From positions 1,929,501 to 1,993,500 of the forward strand of contig NZ_CP083954.1 in assembly GCF_006442975.2 (NCBI RefSeq): a stretch of DNA of 64,000 nt. Direction: 5' to 3'. This document shows, piece after piece, positions 1 through 8,563 of the stretch (position 1 is the stretch's first letter; each line of letters begins with the position of its first letter). The notes below the pieces were generated by a model. The model saw nothing but the letters and a program-made list of their open reading frames with translations, searched no databases and was not told the origin of the DNA. The DNA is from Mesorhizobium sp. B2-1-1. Its GTDB lineage: Bacteria > Pseudomonadota > Alphaproteobacteria > Rhizobiales > Rhizobiaceae. The position numbers and the translations under genes were made by a program.

Positions 1-649
1 TGAGGACCTGCACGTCGGCGCGGTCGTAGAAGATCTCCTGTGTGCCGTTGCCGTGATGATAGTCGACATCGAGGATCGAGATGCGGCTGGCCCCCTGGTC
101 GCGGAACCACTGCGCGGCAACGGCCGCGTTGTTGATGTAGCAATAGCCGCCCATGAAGCCGGCTCCGGCATGGTGGCCGGGCGGACGGCAGAGCGCGAAG
201 GCGGAGGCTTCGCCGGCCTTGACCAGGCCCGCGGCGGTCAGCGCGACGTCGTAGGAGGACTTGATCGCATCCCATGTTCCTTCGACGAAGGTGGCGCCGC
301 CGTCGAAGGAATAATAGCCGAGCAGGGCGTCGACGCGCTTGGGCGGCACGTCGCCGCGCAGGCCGCGTGTCGGCCAGGTGAAGGGCATGGCTGTGCCTGT
401 GTGGCCCTCGGCGATCCATTGCGGCCAGACCGTCGGCAGGAAATCGACGTAGTCGGCCCTGTGGATGCGCTTGGCGGCGGCAAGATCATGCTCGGCCGGC
501 GCGATGATCGGCCCGAGTTTCTCGCTGTCGACCCGCGCCTTGATGAACTCGGCGCGCGAGGGTTTTTCGAAACCCGGCACGATCGCCGATGTGACCAGTT
601 CCATCTGGCCGGCGTGGCCGGCGTGAAGCGGCGAATAGACAGTCTTCAT
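1..649 (-). CDS. Acetylpolyamine amidohydrolase / histone-deacetylase family protein (C-terminus cut by window edge)
   Basis: The first 216 residues are visible. Members of this zinc-dependent family remove acetyl groups from acetylated polyamines or other small acetylated amines in the cytoplasm. The sequence shows RPPGHHAGAGF with the paired histidines near residues 159-160, and DVDYHHGNGTQ near 193-203, which supplies zinc ligands. The remaining ligand region lies outside the window. The start is the ATG at 649, preceded by AGAGGAA at good spacing. It follows the TetR gene by 23 bases, so the two are probably co-transcribed. The polyamine-type ABC importer on the other side of the shared control region supports an acetylpolyamine substrate. 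Assignment to the superfamily is firm; the exact substrate is inferred. Confidence 0.9.
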   Translation of the reverse strand, partial: MKTVYSPLHAGHAGQMELVTSAIVPGFEKPSRAEFIKARVDSEKLGPIIAPAEHDLAAAKRIHRADYVDFLPTVWPQWIAEGHTGTAMPFTWPTRGLRGDVPPKRVDALLGYYSFDGGATFVEGTWDAIKSSYDVALTAAGLVKAGEASAFALCRPPGHHAGAGFMGGYCYINNAAVAAQWFRDQGASRISILDVDYHHGNGTQEIFYDRADVQVL

Positions 650-672
650 AAAATTCCTCTCGAAATGCGAAA

Positions 673-1362
673 TCAGTCAAGGTTGAGGTAGGGGGTCACC
701 AGAGCGAGCCACATGGTTTCGACATCGTCCTCGATGAGGTCGTATGTCCGGCGATCCCTTTTCAGGCCGACAAGACGGCAGGCGTGTCCGACCTCCATCA
801 TCAGCACGCCGAGCCGGTTGGCGACCTTGTCTTCGAGAGCCGGGTTCACGTGCCGCAGCCACGCCGCATAGAGGGCGATGATCTGGTCGTCATACTCGTT
901 CTGGATCGGTCTCAGGTCGGCGTTGCCTGAAATCGCCTCGATCACCGGCATCAGGCTGGCATTGTCGAGATAAAGCCTGGAGGTATCGGTGAAGAGCCTG
1001 CGCACCTCCCGCCGAAACTCCTCGCGGTTGGTGGGCGGATCGACCCTGATGCGCCTCGCGATCACTTCGGGAAAGGATGACAGCCAGCGCCGGGCGAGGT
1101 CCAGGAGAATGGCTTCCTTGTTGGGAAAGTATTGGTAGACCGAACCGACCGACAGGCCCGCGCGCTGCGCTATGGCGAGCGTCGTCGGCGTCCTTGTCCC
1201 TTGCTCGCGGGTCAGGATCAGCGCCGCGTCGAGAATCCGGTCCACCACCTTGCTCGACCGTTGTTGCCGCGGCTGCTTGCGCGGTTCGAGCGCTATCCTG
1301 GTTTTGCGATCGAGATTGCGCTTCACGGCTTGATGTCCTCGTTCCCCGCCCGGTCCCAACAT
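673..1362 (-). CDS. TetR family transcriptional regulator
   Basis: A one-domain repressor of about 229 residues. The N-terminal helix-turn-helix is clear: an AALILTREQG helix, then TLAIAQRAGLSVGSVYQYF and NKEAIL, the classic TetR DNA-binding signature. The C-terminal two thirds is helical, as expected of a ligand-binding domain, and does not identify the ligand. The frame stays open up to 1401, but that start would leave almost no leader next to the candidate promoter, so the ATG at 1362 is preferred; the GTG near 1328 is also possible. The gene lies between the amidohydrolase it probably shares a transcript with and a divergent amidohydrolase-transporter unit. A polyamine-related effector is an inference from these neighbours. 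Confidence 0.88.
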   Translation of the reverse strand: MLGPGGERGHQAVKRNLDRKTRIALEPRKQPRQQRSSKVVDRILDAALILTREQGTRTPTTLAIAQRAGLSVGSVYQYFPNKEAILLDLARRWLSSFPEVIARRIRVDPPTNREEFRREVRRLFTDTSRLYLDNASLMPVIEAISGNADLRPIQNEYDDQIIALYAAWLRHVNPALEDKVANRLGVLMMEVGHACRLVGLKRDRRTYDLIEDDVETMWLALVTPYLNLD

Positions 1363-1402
1363 CGGGGCGGGGTTATCCACAATACATTGCAAATTCCGCA
1401 TG

Positions 1403-1431
1403 TTGACAAACGCGAATGATTAGTCGCATTC
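1403..1431. promoter_or_regulatory. Candidate promoter with TetR operator
   Basis: TTGACA at 1403-1408 is a good -35 box. An inverted repeat GAATG-N8-CATTC spans 1414-1431, where a -10 region would fall. It lies in the divergent control region between the TetR gene and the rightward amidohydrolase, so it is the natural autoregulatory operator. No experimental consensus for this particular regulator is known to me. Confidence 0.45.
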
Positions 1432-1570
1432 TTTTATCCACGCTGCCTTGGGGATAACAAGGGGAATTTCGAAGACAGCGCGCCGGCATCATCTTTTCCC
1501 ATCGCCCCTCCCGCGGAGCGGCAGCTCGTGGGCAGTGGTTGTCGGTCTCAGTCAAAAGCGCGGAGTCGCG

Positions 1571-3250
1571 ATGTCTGTCATGGGTGCGGGTCACAAGGCG
1601 GATCTGATCGTCATCAATGGTCGTGTGTTGACCATGGACGATGACAATCCGACCGCCGAAGCCGTTGCCGTCAAGGATGGCGCCATCGTCGCTCTCGGCA
1701 GCCAAGCCTCCATCGAAGAGTTCAAGGGCCCGGCCACCAGGGTCATCGACGCCAGGGGCGGTTCGGTGATCCCGGGTTTCATCGAAGCCCACATGCATCT
1801 GTTTTCAGGCGCGGCCGAGCTTGCGCATCTGCAGCTGTCGGGCGTCCACGGTTTCGAGGCGCTGCAAAAGGCGATCCGCGACTACGCGTCGACGCACCCC
1901 GATGCCAAGATGCTGGTCGGACAGGGCGTCGACTACACCGTGCTCGATGACGAGCGAGTGACGCGCCATCATCTCGATGCGATCCTGCCGGACCGGCCCT
2001 TCGTCATGGCCGCGCCCGATCACCATACGATGTGGGCCAACAGCAGGGCGCTGGACATGGCCGGCATCCTGAATGGGCGCGCGCTTGGCCCCGGCAATGA
2101 GATCGTCATGGGCGACGACGGCCTGGCCAATGGCGAACTGCGCGAGGGCGAGGCTTTCGGCCCGGTTCTCGATCTTGCCGGTGAGAGCCGGGTGCGGCTC
2201 GGGCTGGCGACAGGCGGCGAACCGGACCCGATGCCATCGGCGGAAGAGCGCGCCGCCGACCGCGACATCATGCGGCGCGGGCTCGCCTGGTGCGCGCGCC
2301 ACGGCATCACCTCGATCCAGAACATGGACGGCAATCTCTACCAGCTCGAATTGCTGGCCGAGATCGAGGCCGAGGAGGGTCTGTCCTGCCGGGTGCAGAT
2401 ACCCTTCCACTACAAGAATTTCATGACGCTCGACATACTCGACAAGGCCTCGGCGATGGCCGAGCGCTACAATGGCGAGTGGCTGTCGTCAGGCATGGTC
2501 AAGGTGTTCTACGACGGCGTGCTCGATTCCTGGACGGCCGTCATGATCGAGCCCTATGCCGACCGTCCCGACTGGGTGGGTGAACCACTGTTCACGCCCC
2601 AGCAATTCATCGATCTCGCCGTCGCCGTCGACAGGCGCGGCCTGCAGATCGCCGTGCATTCGATCGGCGACGGCGCGGTGCGCGCCGTGCTCGACGGCTA
2701 CGAGGCGGCGCAAAAGGCCAATGGCAAGCGCGACAGCCGGCATCGTGTCGAACATATAGAGGTCATCGCTGCATCTGATGTGCCGCGTTTCGCCGAACTC
2801 GGCGTCATCGCCTCCATGCAGCCGCCGCATCCGCCCGGCGCCATGGATTTTCCGCTGGAGCCGACCGTCTCGCGCATCGGGCCGGCGCGCTGGCCGCTGA
2901 GCTATGCCTGGCGCACCCTGAAGAATGCCGGCGCGCATGTCGTGTTCGCGTCGGACTGGCCGGTGTCGCCGATCGATCCGATCCTGGGCATCCAGGCGGC
3001 AGTAATGCGCAAACCATGGGCATCAAGCGATCCGGACCAGAGCTTCTCGCTGCGTGAATCGCTCGCCGCCTACACGGTCGAGGGCGCCTATGCCGAATTC
3101 GCCGAGCACCGCAAGGGCACGCTGAAGCCAGGCTATATGGCCGATCTGGTGGTTTTGTCGGCCGACATCGAAAAAACGGCACCGGCCGACCTGCACAAGG
3201 TGCGCCCGGTAACGACGATCTGCGGCGGCAAAGTCACCTACCAGGCCTGA
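1571..3250 (+). CDS. YtcJ-type amidohydrolase (metal-dependent hydrolase)
   Basis: A 559-residue member of the amidohydrolase superfamily, YtcJ-like branch. It begins with the usual beta-sandwich strand (ADLIVINGRVLTMD), followed by GFIEAHMHLF with the HxH metal motif near residue 75. IAVHSIGDGAV and HRVEHIEV carry the later metal histidines, and VFASDWPVSPIDP carries the conserved aspartate. Family members hydrolyse amide bonds of small molecules; the substrate cannot be read from sequence. The ATG at 1571 is chosen because a GGAG lies upstream; the frame opens earlier only with a TTG. Its position ahead of the polyamine-type importer suggests that it acts on an imported amide. Confidence 0.88.
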   Translation: MSVMGAGHKADLIVINGRVLTMDDDNPTAEAVAVKDGAIVALGSQASIEEFKGPATRVIDARGGSVIPGFIEAHMHLFSGAAELAHLQLSGVHGFEALQKAIRDYASTHPDAKMLVGQGVDYTVLDDERVTRHHLDAILPDRPFVMAAPDHHTMWANSRALDMAGILNGRALGPGNEIVMGDDGLANGELREGEAFGPVLDLAGESRVRLGLATGGEPDPMPSAEERAADRDIMRRGLAWCARHGITSIQNMDGNLYQLELLAEIEAEEGLSCRVQIPFHYKNFMTLDILDKASAMAERYNGEWLSSGMVKVFYDGVLDSWTAVMIEPYADRPDWVGEPLFTPQQFIDLAVAVDRRGLQIAVHSIGDGAVRAVLDGYEAAQKANGKRDSRHRVEHIEVIAASDVPRFAELGVIASMQPPHPPGAMDFPLEPTVSRIGPARWPLSYAWRTLKNAGAHVVFASDWPVSPIDPILGIQAAVMRKPWASSDPDQSFSLRESLAAYTVEGAYAEFAEHRKGTLKPGYMADLVVLSADIEKTAPADLHKVRPVTTICGGKVTYQA

Positions 3251-3403
3251 CATGGCATGCGGCCTGCCTGCTGAAATGGCGGACTGAAATGACCGACTGA
3301 ACTGTGATTCAATGCCGGACTTGCCAACCCACCGGCCGTGTGGTCACATCCAATAGGGGAAAAGCTCCGCCAGCAAGAGCGGGGTCAACAGTGAGGCGTA
3401 ATC

Positions 3404-4498
3404 GTGCCGGACAAACCGGATCGGAATGCGATTGAAGTAGTAAACGTCAGCAAAATTTTCGGATCGGGTGAGGGGCAGGTCGCTGCCCTCGACACAGTCT
3501 CGGTATCCATCCGCGAGAACGAATTCTTCACACTGCTGGGACCATCCGGCTGCGGCAAGACCACCTTGCTGCGGCTGATCGCCGGCTTCGACTTTCCAAC
3601 CGCCGGCGAAATCCTGCTTTACGGCCAGGACATCGCGCCATTGCCGCCCTTCAAGCGGCCGGTCAACACCGTCTTCCAGTCCTATGCGCTGTTCCCGCAC
3701 ATGACGGTGGCAGACAATATCGGCTTCGGCCTGGAGATGCTGGGCAAGCCCAAGGCGCAGATCAAGGCGCGCGTTGCCGAGATGCTGAAGCTGGTCAAGA
3801 TGGAGGCGCTGGCGGGCCGGCGCACCGGCCAGATTTCCGGCGGCCAGCAGCAGCGCGTGGCGCTGGCCCGGGCGCTCGCGCCGCAACCGAAGGTGCTGCT
3901 GCTCGACGAACCGCTCTCCGCCCTCGACTACAAGCTGCGCAAGGAGATGCAAATCGAGTTGAAGCGGCTGCAGCACGAGACCGGCATAACCTTCATCTTC
4001 GTCACCCATGACCAGGAAGAAGCGCTGACGATGTCGGACCGCATCGCCGTGATGTCGTCGGGCAAGATCCTGCAGGTCGGCTCGCCCTGGGATATCTACG
4101 ACAAGCCTGCCGAACGCTTCGTCGCCGACTTCATCGGCGAGACCAACTTTCTCACCGCGGCCATATCGGGCACCGGCAACGGCAAGGCGCGCGCGACGCT
4201 CAAATCCGGCACCACCATCGAGGCGACCGTCGCCGAAGGTTTCCAGCCGAAGGACAACGCCACCGTGGTGGTGAGGCCGGAGCATGCCAAGCTGACCAAG
4301 AGCAAGGGCGACCTGGCGGGCACGGTCGACAACATCGTCTATTTCGGCACCGACACGCATATCCATGTCCAGCTCGACAGCGGCGAAGCCTTCACCGTGC
4401 GCCAGCAGAACACGCGCAGCGCCGGCTGCGGTTTCGAGCGCGGCGACAAGGTCGGCATCCTGATCGGCAACGACGCCGCGCAAGTGCTGAGGGACTGA
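3404..4498 (+). CDS. potA: Spermidine/putrescine-type ABC transporter, ATP-binding protein
   Basis: A 364-residue ATPase of the PotA class that powers import through the two permeases downstream. Walker A is [11 protein letters not shown], the signature is [15 protein letters not shown], Walker B is [12 protein letters not shown], and the H-loop is [10 protein letters not shown]. The C-terminal third, from about residue 245, is the TOBE regulatory domain. The start is a GTG at 3404. The stop shares one base with the next ATG, which indicates translational coupling. Neighbouring permeases and a binding protein complete a four-gene importer. Polyamine specificity comes from family resemblance and the nearby acetylpolyamine amidohydrolase. 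Confidence 0.92.
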   Translation: MPDKPDRNAIEVVNVSKIFGSGEGQVAALDTVSVSIRENEFFTLLGPSGCGKTTLLRLIAGFDFPTAGEILLYGQDIAPLPPFKRPVNTVFQSYALFPHMTVADNIGFGLEMLGKPKAQIKARVAEMLKLVKMEALAGRRTGQISGGQQQRVALARALAPQPKVLLLDEPLSALDYKLRKEMQIELKRLQHETGITFIFVTHDQEEALTMSDRIAVMSSGKILQVGSPWDIYDKPAERFVADFIGETNFLTAAISGTGNGKARATLKSGTTIEATVAEGFQPKDNATVVVRPEHAKLTKSKGDLAGTVDNIVYFGTDTHIHVQLDSGEAFTVRQQNTRSAGCGFERGDKVGILIGNDAAQVLRD

Positions 4499-5418
4499 TG
4501 GCCACCGCCGAAGAAGTCGCCAAGGCAGCGGAGCGGCGCGACGTCCGCGCCCGCTGGTTGCTGTCAGCGCCGGCGCTGCTGGTCATTCTGCTCGCCGCGA
4601 CCGGCCCGTTGCTAATCGTGCTCGTCTATTCGTTCCTGACGCCCGGCGCCTATGGCGACGTGAAGTGGCAATTTTCGCCGGAAGCCTGGGTGTCGGTGTT
4701 CATGGAACGCGACATTTTCGACGACACGCTGTCGCTGGCGGCCGCCCACGTCACCATCTTCCTGCGCTCGATCAAGCTCGCGGTGGTGACGACGCTGGCG
4801 ACTTTGGCGCTCGGCTTCCCGACCGCCTATTTCATGGCGACGCGCAGTGAAAAGACCAGGGATCTCTGGCTGTTCCTGATCACCATCCCGTTCTGGACCA
4901 ACCTTCTGATCCGCACTTTCGCTGTTCTGCAGATCATCCGCAACGAAGGCATCGTCAATACCATCCTTCTGAAGCTCGGCATCGTCTCGGCGCCGGTGCA
5001 GATCCTCTACACCGACACGGCGATCCTGATCGGCATGGCCTATGTCTACCTGCCGCTGATGGTGCTGCCGATCTATGCCAGCATGGAAAAACTCGATTTC
5101 CGGCTGGTCGAGGCCGGCTACGATCTCTACGCGACACGCTTCAAGGTGCTGCGCAAGATCATTTTCCCGCTGGTCAAACCCGGCGTCATCGCCGGCTCCA
5201 TCCTGGTCTTCATTCCGGCCCTCGGCGCCTATGTGACGCCGAGCGTGCTTGGCGGCGGCAAGAACATGATGCTGTCCAACCTGATCGAATTGCAGTTCGG
5301 ACAGGGCCGCAACTGGCCGCTTGGCTCGGCGCTGTCGATCACGGTCATGATCATCGTCATGGTGGCGCTGCTGGCCTATGTGCGCAACGCCGGCAAGTCG
5401 GGGGTGCGTCATGGCTAG
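4498..5418 (+). CDS. potB: Polyamine-type ABC transporter permease (PotB-like)
   Basis: A 306-residue inner-membrane permease. A first hydrophobic helix near residues 20-45 (LLVILLAATGPLLIVLVYSF) is followed by about five more segments. The coupling loop to the ATPase carries the usual EAGYDLYATRFKVLRKII motif, near residues 202-222. It overlaps the preceding ATPase gene by one base and the next permease by eight, so the three are a translationally coupled unit. The length and loop motif fit the PotB/PotH family. Confidence 0.92.
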   Translation: MATAEEVAKAAERRDVRARWLLSAPALLVILLAATGPLLIVLVYSFLTPGAYGDVKWQFSPEAWVSVFMERDIFDDTLSLAAAHVTIFLRSIKLAVVTTLATLALGFPTAYFMATRSEKTRDLWLFLITIPFWTNLLIRTFAVLQIIRNEGIVNTILLKLGIVSAPVQILYTDTAILIGMAYVYLPLMVLPIYASMEKLDFRLVEAGYDLYATRFKVLRKIIFPLVKPGVIAGSILVFIPALGAYVTPSVLGGGKNMMLSNLIELQFGQGRNWPLGSALSITVMIIVMVALLAYVRNAGKSGVRHG

Positions 5419-6211
5419 CAATTTCTCCATCAAGCACCAGCCTGGCTTCACCGCCATCGCGGCAACCTGTTTCGTCGTGCTCTATTTGCCGATCATCGTG
5501 CTGGTCATCTACGCCTTCAACGCGGCGAGCTCGACCTCGGAATGGGGCGGGTTTTCGCTCAAATGGTTCCAGTCGGCCTGGCAGAACACGCAGGTCATCG
5601 ATGCGACGATGCGTTCCTTCCAGATCGGCGCCATAGCGGCGGCCCTTGCCACCATCTTCGCCACCATGGCCGCGCTCGCCACCACGCGCACACCGCCCTA
5701 TCCCGGGCTGACCTTCAAATACGCGGCCATCAACCAGCCGCTGATGGTGCCCGAAATCGTCACCGGCGTGGCGCTGCTGATCTTCTTCTCGCGCATCAAG
5801 ATCTTCACCGGCTATTCCGGCCTTGGCTACCTGATCGCCGCGCATACGGCGTTCTGCATCCCGTTTGCCTACCTGCCGATCCGGGCGCGGCTGGAGAATA
5901 TGGACCTGACGCTGGAACGCGCCGCCGCCGACCTCTATGCGACGCCGTGGAAGACCTTCCGCCGCATCACGCTGCCGCTTTTGTGGCCCGGCATCCTCGC
6001 CGGCCTGATGCTGGCTTTCGTCATCTCGCTCGATGACGTCGTCATCACCGAATTCGTCAAGTCGGGCGGCCAGGACACGCTGCCCACCTACATGCTCGGC
6101 CAGATCCGCCGCGGCATCACACCCGAGATCAACGCGATATCGACCGCCTTCCTGCTGCTTTCGGTCGCGATCGTCACGTTGTTTTTCTTTGTCAGCAGGA
6201 AACGAGACTGA
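5411..6211 (+). CDS. potC: Polyamine-type ABC transporter permease (PotC-like)
   Basis: The second permease of the importer, 266 residues. The start at 5411 (MASNFSIKHQ) lies inside the end of the previous gene, an eight-base overlap; an earlier in-frame start would lengthen the overlap and is less likely. A first membrane helix near residues 14-40 is followed by further helices. The ATPase-contact motif ERAAADLYATPWKTFRRI lies near residues 168-185. Length and motif match PotC/PotI. It pairs with the PotB-like protein to form the channel. Confidence 0.92.
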   Translation: MASNFSIKHQPGFTAIAATCFVVLYLPIIVLVIYAFNAASSTSEWGGFSLKWFQSAWQNTQVIDATMRSFQIGAIAAALATIFATMAALATTRTPPYPGLTFKYAAINQPLMVPEIVTGVALLIFFSRIKIFTGYSGLGYLIAAHTAFCIPFAYLPIRARLENMDLTLERAAADLYATPWKTFRRITLPLLWPGILAGLMLAFVISLDDVVITEFVKSGGQDTLPTYMLGQIRRGITPEINAISTAFLLLSVAIVTLFFFVSRKRD

Positions 6212-6234
6212 AACCGATAATGGGAGTTAATACG

Positions 6235-7269
6235 ATGAACTGGAAGACAACGGCGTCCGCCATGGGGTTGGCGTTGCTCGCTTCGACGGGCCTTGCCCGC
6301 GCCGACGGCGTGCTCAACATCTACAATTGGGGCAATTACACCAGCCCCGACGTGATCAAGAAGTTCGAAGCCAAATACAACGTCAAGGTGACCATCACCG
6401 ACTACGATTCCAACGATACCGCGCTTGCCAAGGTGCGCCAGGGCGGCACCGGTTTCGACATTGCCGTGCCTTCGCAGACCTATGTACCGATCTGGATCAA
6501 GGAAGGCCTCGTTCAGGAAACCGATCCGGGCAAGATGGAGAACTTCAAAAACGTGGCGCCGGAATGGGCCAATCCTGAGTTCGATCCGGGCCGCAAATAC
6601 ACGGTTCCGTGGGCCTGGGGCACGATCGGCGTCGTCGTCAACACCGACGCCTACAAGGGCCCGGCCAACACGTGGGGCATCATCTTCAACACGCCCGACG
6701 AGTTGAAGGGTAAGGTCAACGTCGTACCGGAGATGGGCGACGTGATGTTCGCCGCGATCAAATATGTCGGCGGCCAGCAATGCACCAACGACAAGACGGT
6801 GCTGAAGAAAGTACGTGACCTGCTGGTGGCGGCGAAGCCGAACTGGATCGCCATGGAATACAACACCATAGAGAAGATGGGCGCCGGCGACTTCAAGGCA
6901 ACCAGCGACTGGAATGGCTCGGCTTTGCGTCAGCGCCTCGCCAACCCGGCCATCCACTTCAATTATCCGAAGGAAGGCTATGGCCTGTGGAGCGACAACG
7001 TCGTCGTCCTGAAAGAGGCCAAGAACGTCGAGAACGCCAAGCTGTTCCAGAACTTCATCATGGATCCGGAAAACGCGGCCGGCCTCTCGGCCTTCCATCG
7101 TTACGCCAATGCCATCGCCGGTTCGGACAAATACATGCCGGCCGACATGAAGGACGCGCCGGAAGTCGTCATTCCGGCCGACGCCAAGCCGCTTGGCGAA
7201 CTGCAGCAGATGTGCGCGCCAGAGACGCAGGAACTTTACACCAAGATCTGGACCGAACTGCAGAAGTAA
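6235..7269 (+). CDS. potD: Periplasmic polyamine-type substrate-binding protein (PotD-like)
   Basis: A 344-residue secreted receptor that delivers substrate to the two permeases. The N-terminal signal peptide is MNWKTTASAMGLALLASTGL with probable cleavage after ARA. The mature protein opens with VLNIYNWGNYTSPDVIKKF, the hallmark of the PotD/PotF family. The start at 6235 is chosen because it gives a normal signal peptide; an upstream in-frame start would add five residues. A strong hairpin terminator follows the stop, ending the transporter operon. Polyamine specificity is inferred from family and context. Confidence 0.92.
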   Translation: MNWKTTASAMGLALLASTGLARADGVLNIYNWGNYTSPDVIKKFEAKYNVKVTITDYDSNDTALAKVRQGGTGFDIAVPSQTYVPIWIKEGLVQETDPGKMENFKNVAPEWANPEFDPGRKYTVPWAWGTIGVVVNTDAYKGPANTWGIIFNTPDELKGKVNVVPEMGDVMFAAIKYVGGQQCTNDKTVLKKVRDLLVAAKPNWIAMEYNTIEKMGAGDFKATSDWNGSALRQRLANPAIHFNYPKEGYGLWSDNVVVLKEAKNVENAKLFQNFIMDPENAAGLSAFHRYANAIAGSDKYMPADMKDAPEVVIPADAKPLGELQQMCAPETQELYTKIWTELQK

Positions 7270-7282
7270 TCGCCGCATGACG

Positions 7283-7312
7283 GACCCGGCGGCACATGCC
7301 GCCGGGTCTTTT
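7283..7312 (+). terminator. Rho-independent terminator after the polyamine importer
   Basis: A perfect 11-bp GC-rich stem (GACCCGGCGGC / GCCGCCGGGTC) with an ACAT loop spans 7283-7308 and runs into TTTT. It begins 14 bases after the binding-protein stop codon and separates the transporter operon from the serine hydrolases. Confidence 0.85.
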
Positions 7313-7333
7313 CCGTTTCCGGGAATAGCTTTC

Positions 7334-8530
7334 ATGGACTCCTATCGCAACAGCGATCCGCGGCCGCCGATCATGCAGGGCTCGCCGCCCGCCATGGTGC
7401 CACCAAGGCTCGACTGGGACAGGCCGCCCTGGAACCGCTGGGCTTTCCAGCACATCAGGGAAATTCTGCCGACCGTCGAAGTCTGGCGCGGCAACGGCCA
7501 CCGTCACCGCCTCGAACGCGCCGAGGTCGATCTCGACGGGCTGCCGGTCGAGGACAGCACGGGACGGAAGACGACGCTCGCGGGCCTGCTGGACGAGACC
7601 TATACGGATGGCTTCCTGGTGCTCAAGGACGGCAAGATAGCCTTTGAGCGCTACTTCAACGGCATGGACGAGCGCACGCTGCATCTGTCGCAGTCGATGG
7701 CCAAGTCGGTCACCGGCTCGGTGTTCGGCATACTGGCCGGGCGCGGGCTGGTCGATCCGGCGAGGCCGGTGACGGACTACCTGCCGGAATTGAAGGCAAC
7801 CGGGTGGGCCGGCGCCAGAGTCCAGCACGTGCTCGACATGACGACGGGCGTGTGTTTCTCGGAGGAATATAACGACCGTTATTCCGACATAGGCCAGGTC
7901 GATGTCGCCACCGGCTGGAAGCCGGTGCCGCCGGGCAGCGACCCGGACTTTCGCTGGCCCGCGCACATGTTCGAGCTGATCCTGGGCTTGACGGAGACGG
8001 TCCGGCCACATGGGGCGGCATTCGAGTACCGCTCGGTCGAAACCGATGTGCTCGCGTTCATCCTGGAGCGGGTGACCGGCAAGCGGCTGGCGCAACTGGT
8101 CTCGGAAGAACTCTGGCAAAAGCTCGGCGCCGATGAAAGCGCCTGCTTCACCGTCGACAGCGCCGGCTACGCGCTGGCCGATGGCGGCTTCAACGCGACG
8201 CTGCGCGATTATGCCCGCTTCGGCCAGCTGATCCTCGATAATGGCGGCGGCATCGTGCCGGCCGATTGGATCGAGGCGACGCGCAGCGGCAGCCACGGGC
8301 CGGGCTTTAGTCCGAGCCTGCCAGAGGGCAGCTATCGCAACCAGTTCTGGATCGAGAATCCACATTCGCGGGCGCTGATGTGCCGGGGCGTGTTCGGGCA
8401 GATGATCCACATCGACTGGAATACGCGGATGGTCGTGGTCAAGCTTTCGAGCTGGCCGGATTTCAGCAACGTCGCCTATTCCATGGCGACGCTGAAGGCC
8501 GTGCATGCCATCGCCGCCGCGCTGAGCTGA
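7334..8530 (+). CDS. Beta-lactamase-fold serine hydrolase (class C / NylB-like), copy 1
   Basis: A 398-residue member of the penicillin-binding-protein-like hydrolase family. The catalytic SxxK is seen in SQSMAKSVTG, near residues 119-128. A probable Tyr motif lies in FEYRSVETDV. No signal peptide is visible, so it is likely cytoplasmic. Such proteins include esterases, 6-aminohexanoate-dimer hydrolases and peptidases; the beta-lactamase name refers to fold only. The ATG at 7334 lies after the transporter terminator, so the gene probably has its own promoter. It is followed by a clear paralogue. With the upstream amidohydrolase, it may hydrolyse imported amides; that is inference. Confidence 0.85.
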   Translation: MDSYRNSDPRPPIMQGSPPAMVPPRLDWDRPPWNRWAFQHIREILPTVEVWRGNGHRHRLERAEVDLDGLPVEDSTGRKTTLAGLLDETYTDGFLVLKDGKIAFERYFNGMDERTLHLSQSMAKSVTGSVFGILAGRGLVDPARPVTDYLPELKATGWAGARVQHVLDMTTGVCFSEEYNDRYSDIGQVDVATGWKPVPPGSDPDFRWPAHMFELILGLTETVRPHGAAFEYRSVETDVLAFILERVTGKRLAQLVSEELWQKLGADESACFTVDSAGYALADGGFNATLRDYARFGQLILDNGGGIVPADWIEATRSGSHGPGFSPSLPEGSYRNQFWIENPHSRALMCRGVFGQMIHIDWNTRMVVVKLSSWPDFSNVAYSMATLKAVHAIAAALS

Positions 8531-8563
8531 ACCCCCACAAGACACGACCTGGAAGGAAATGCC

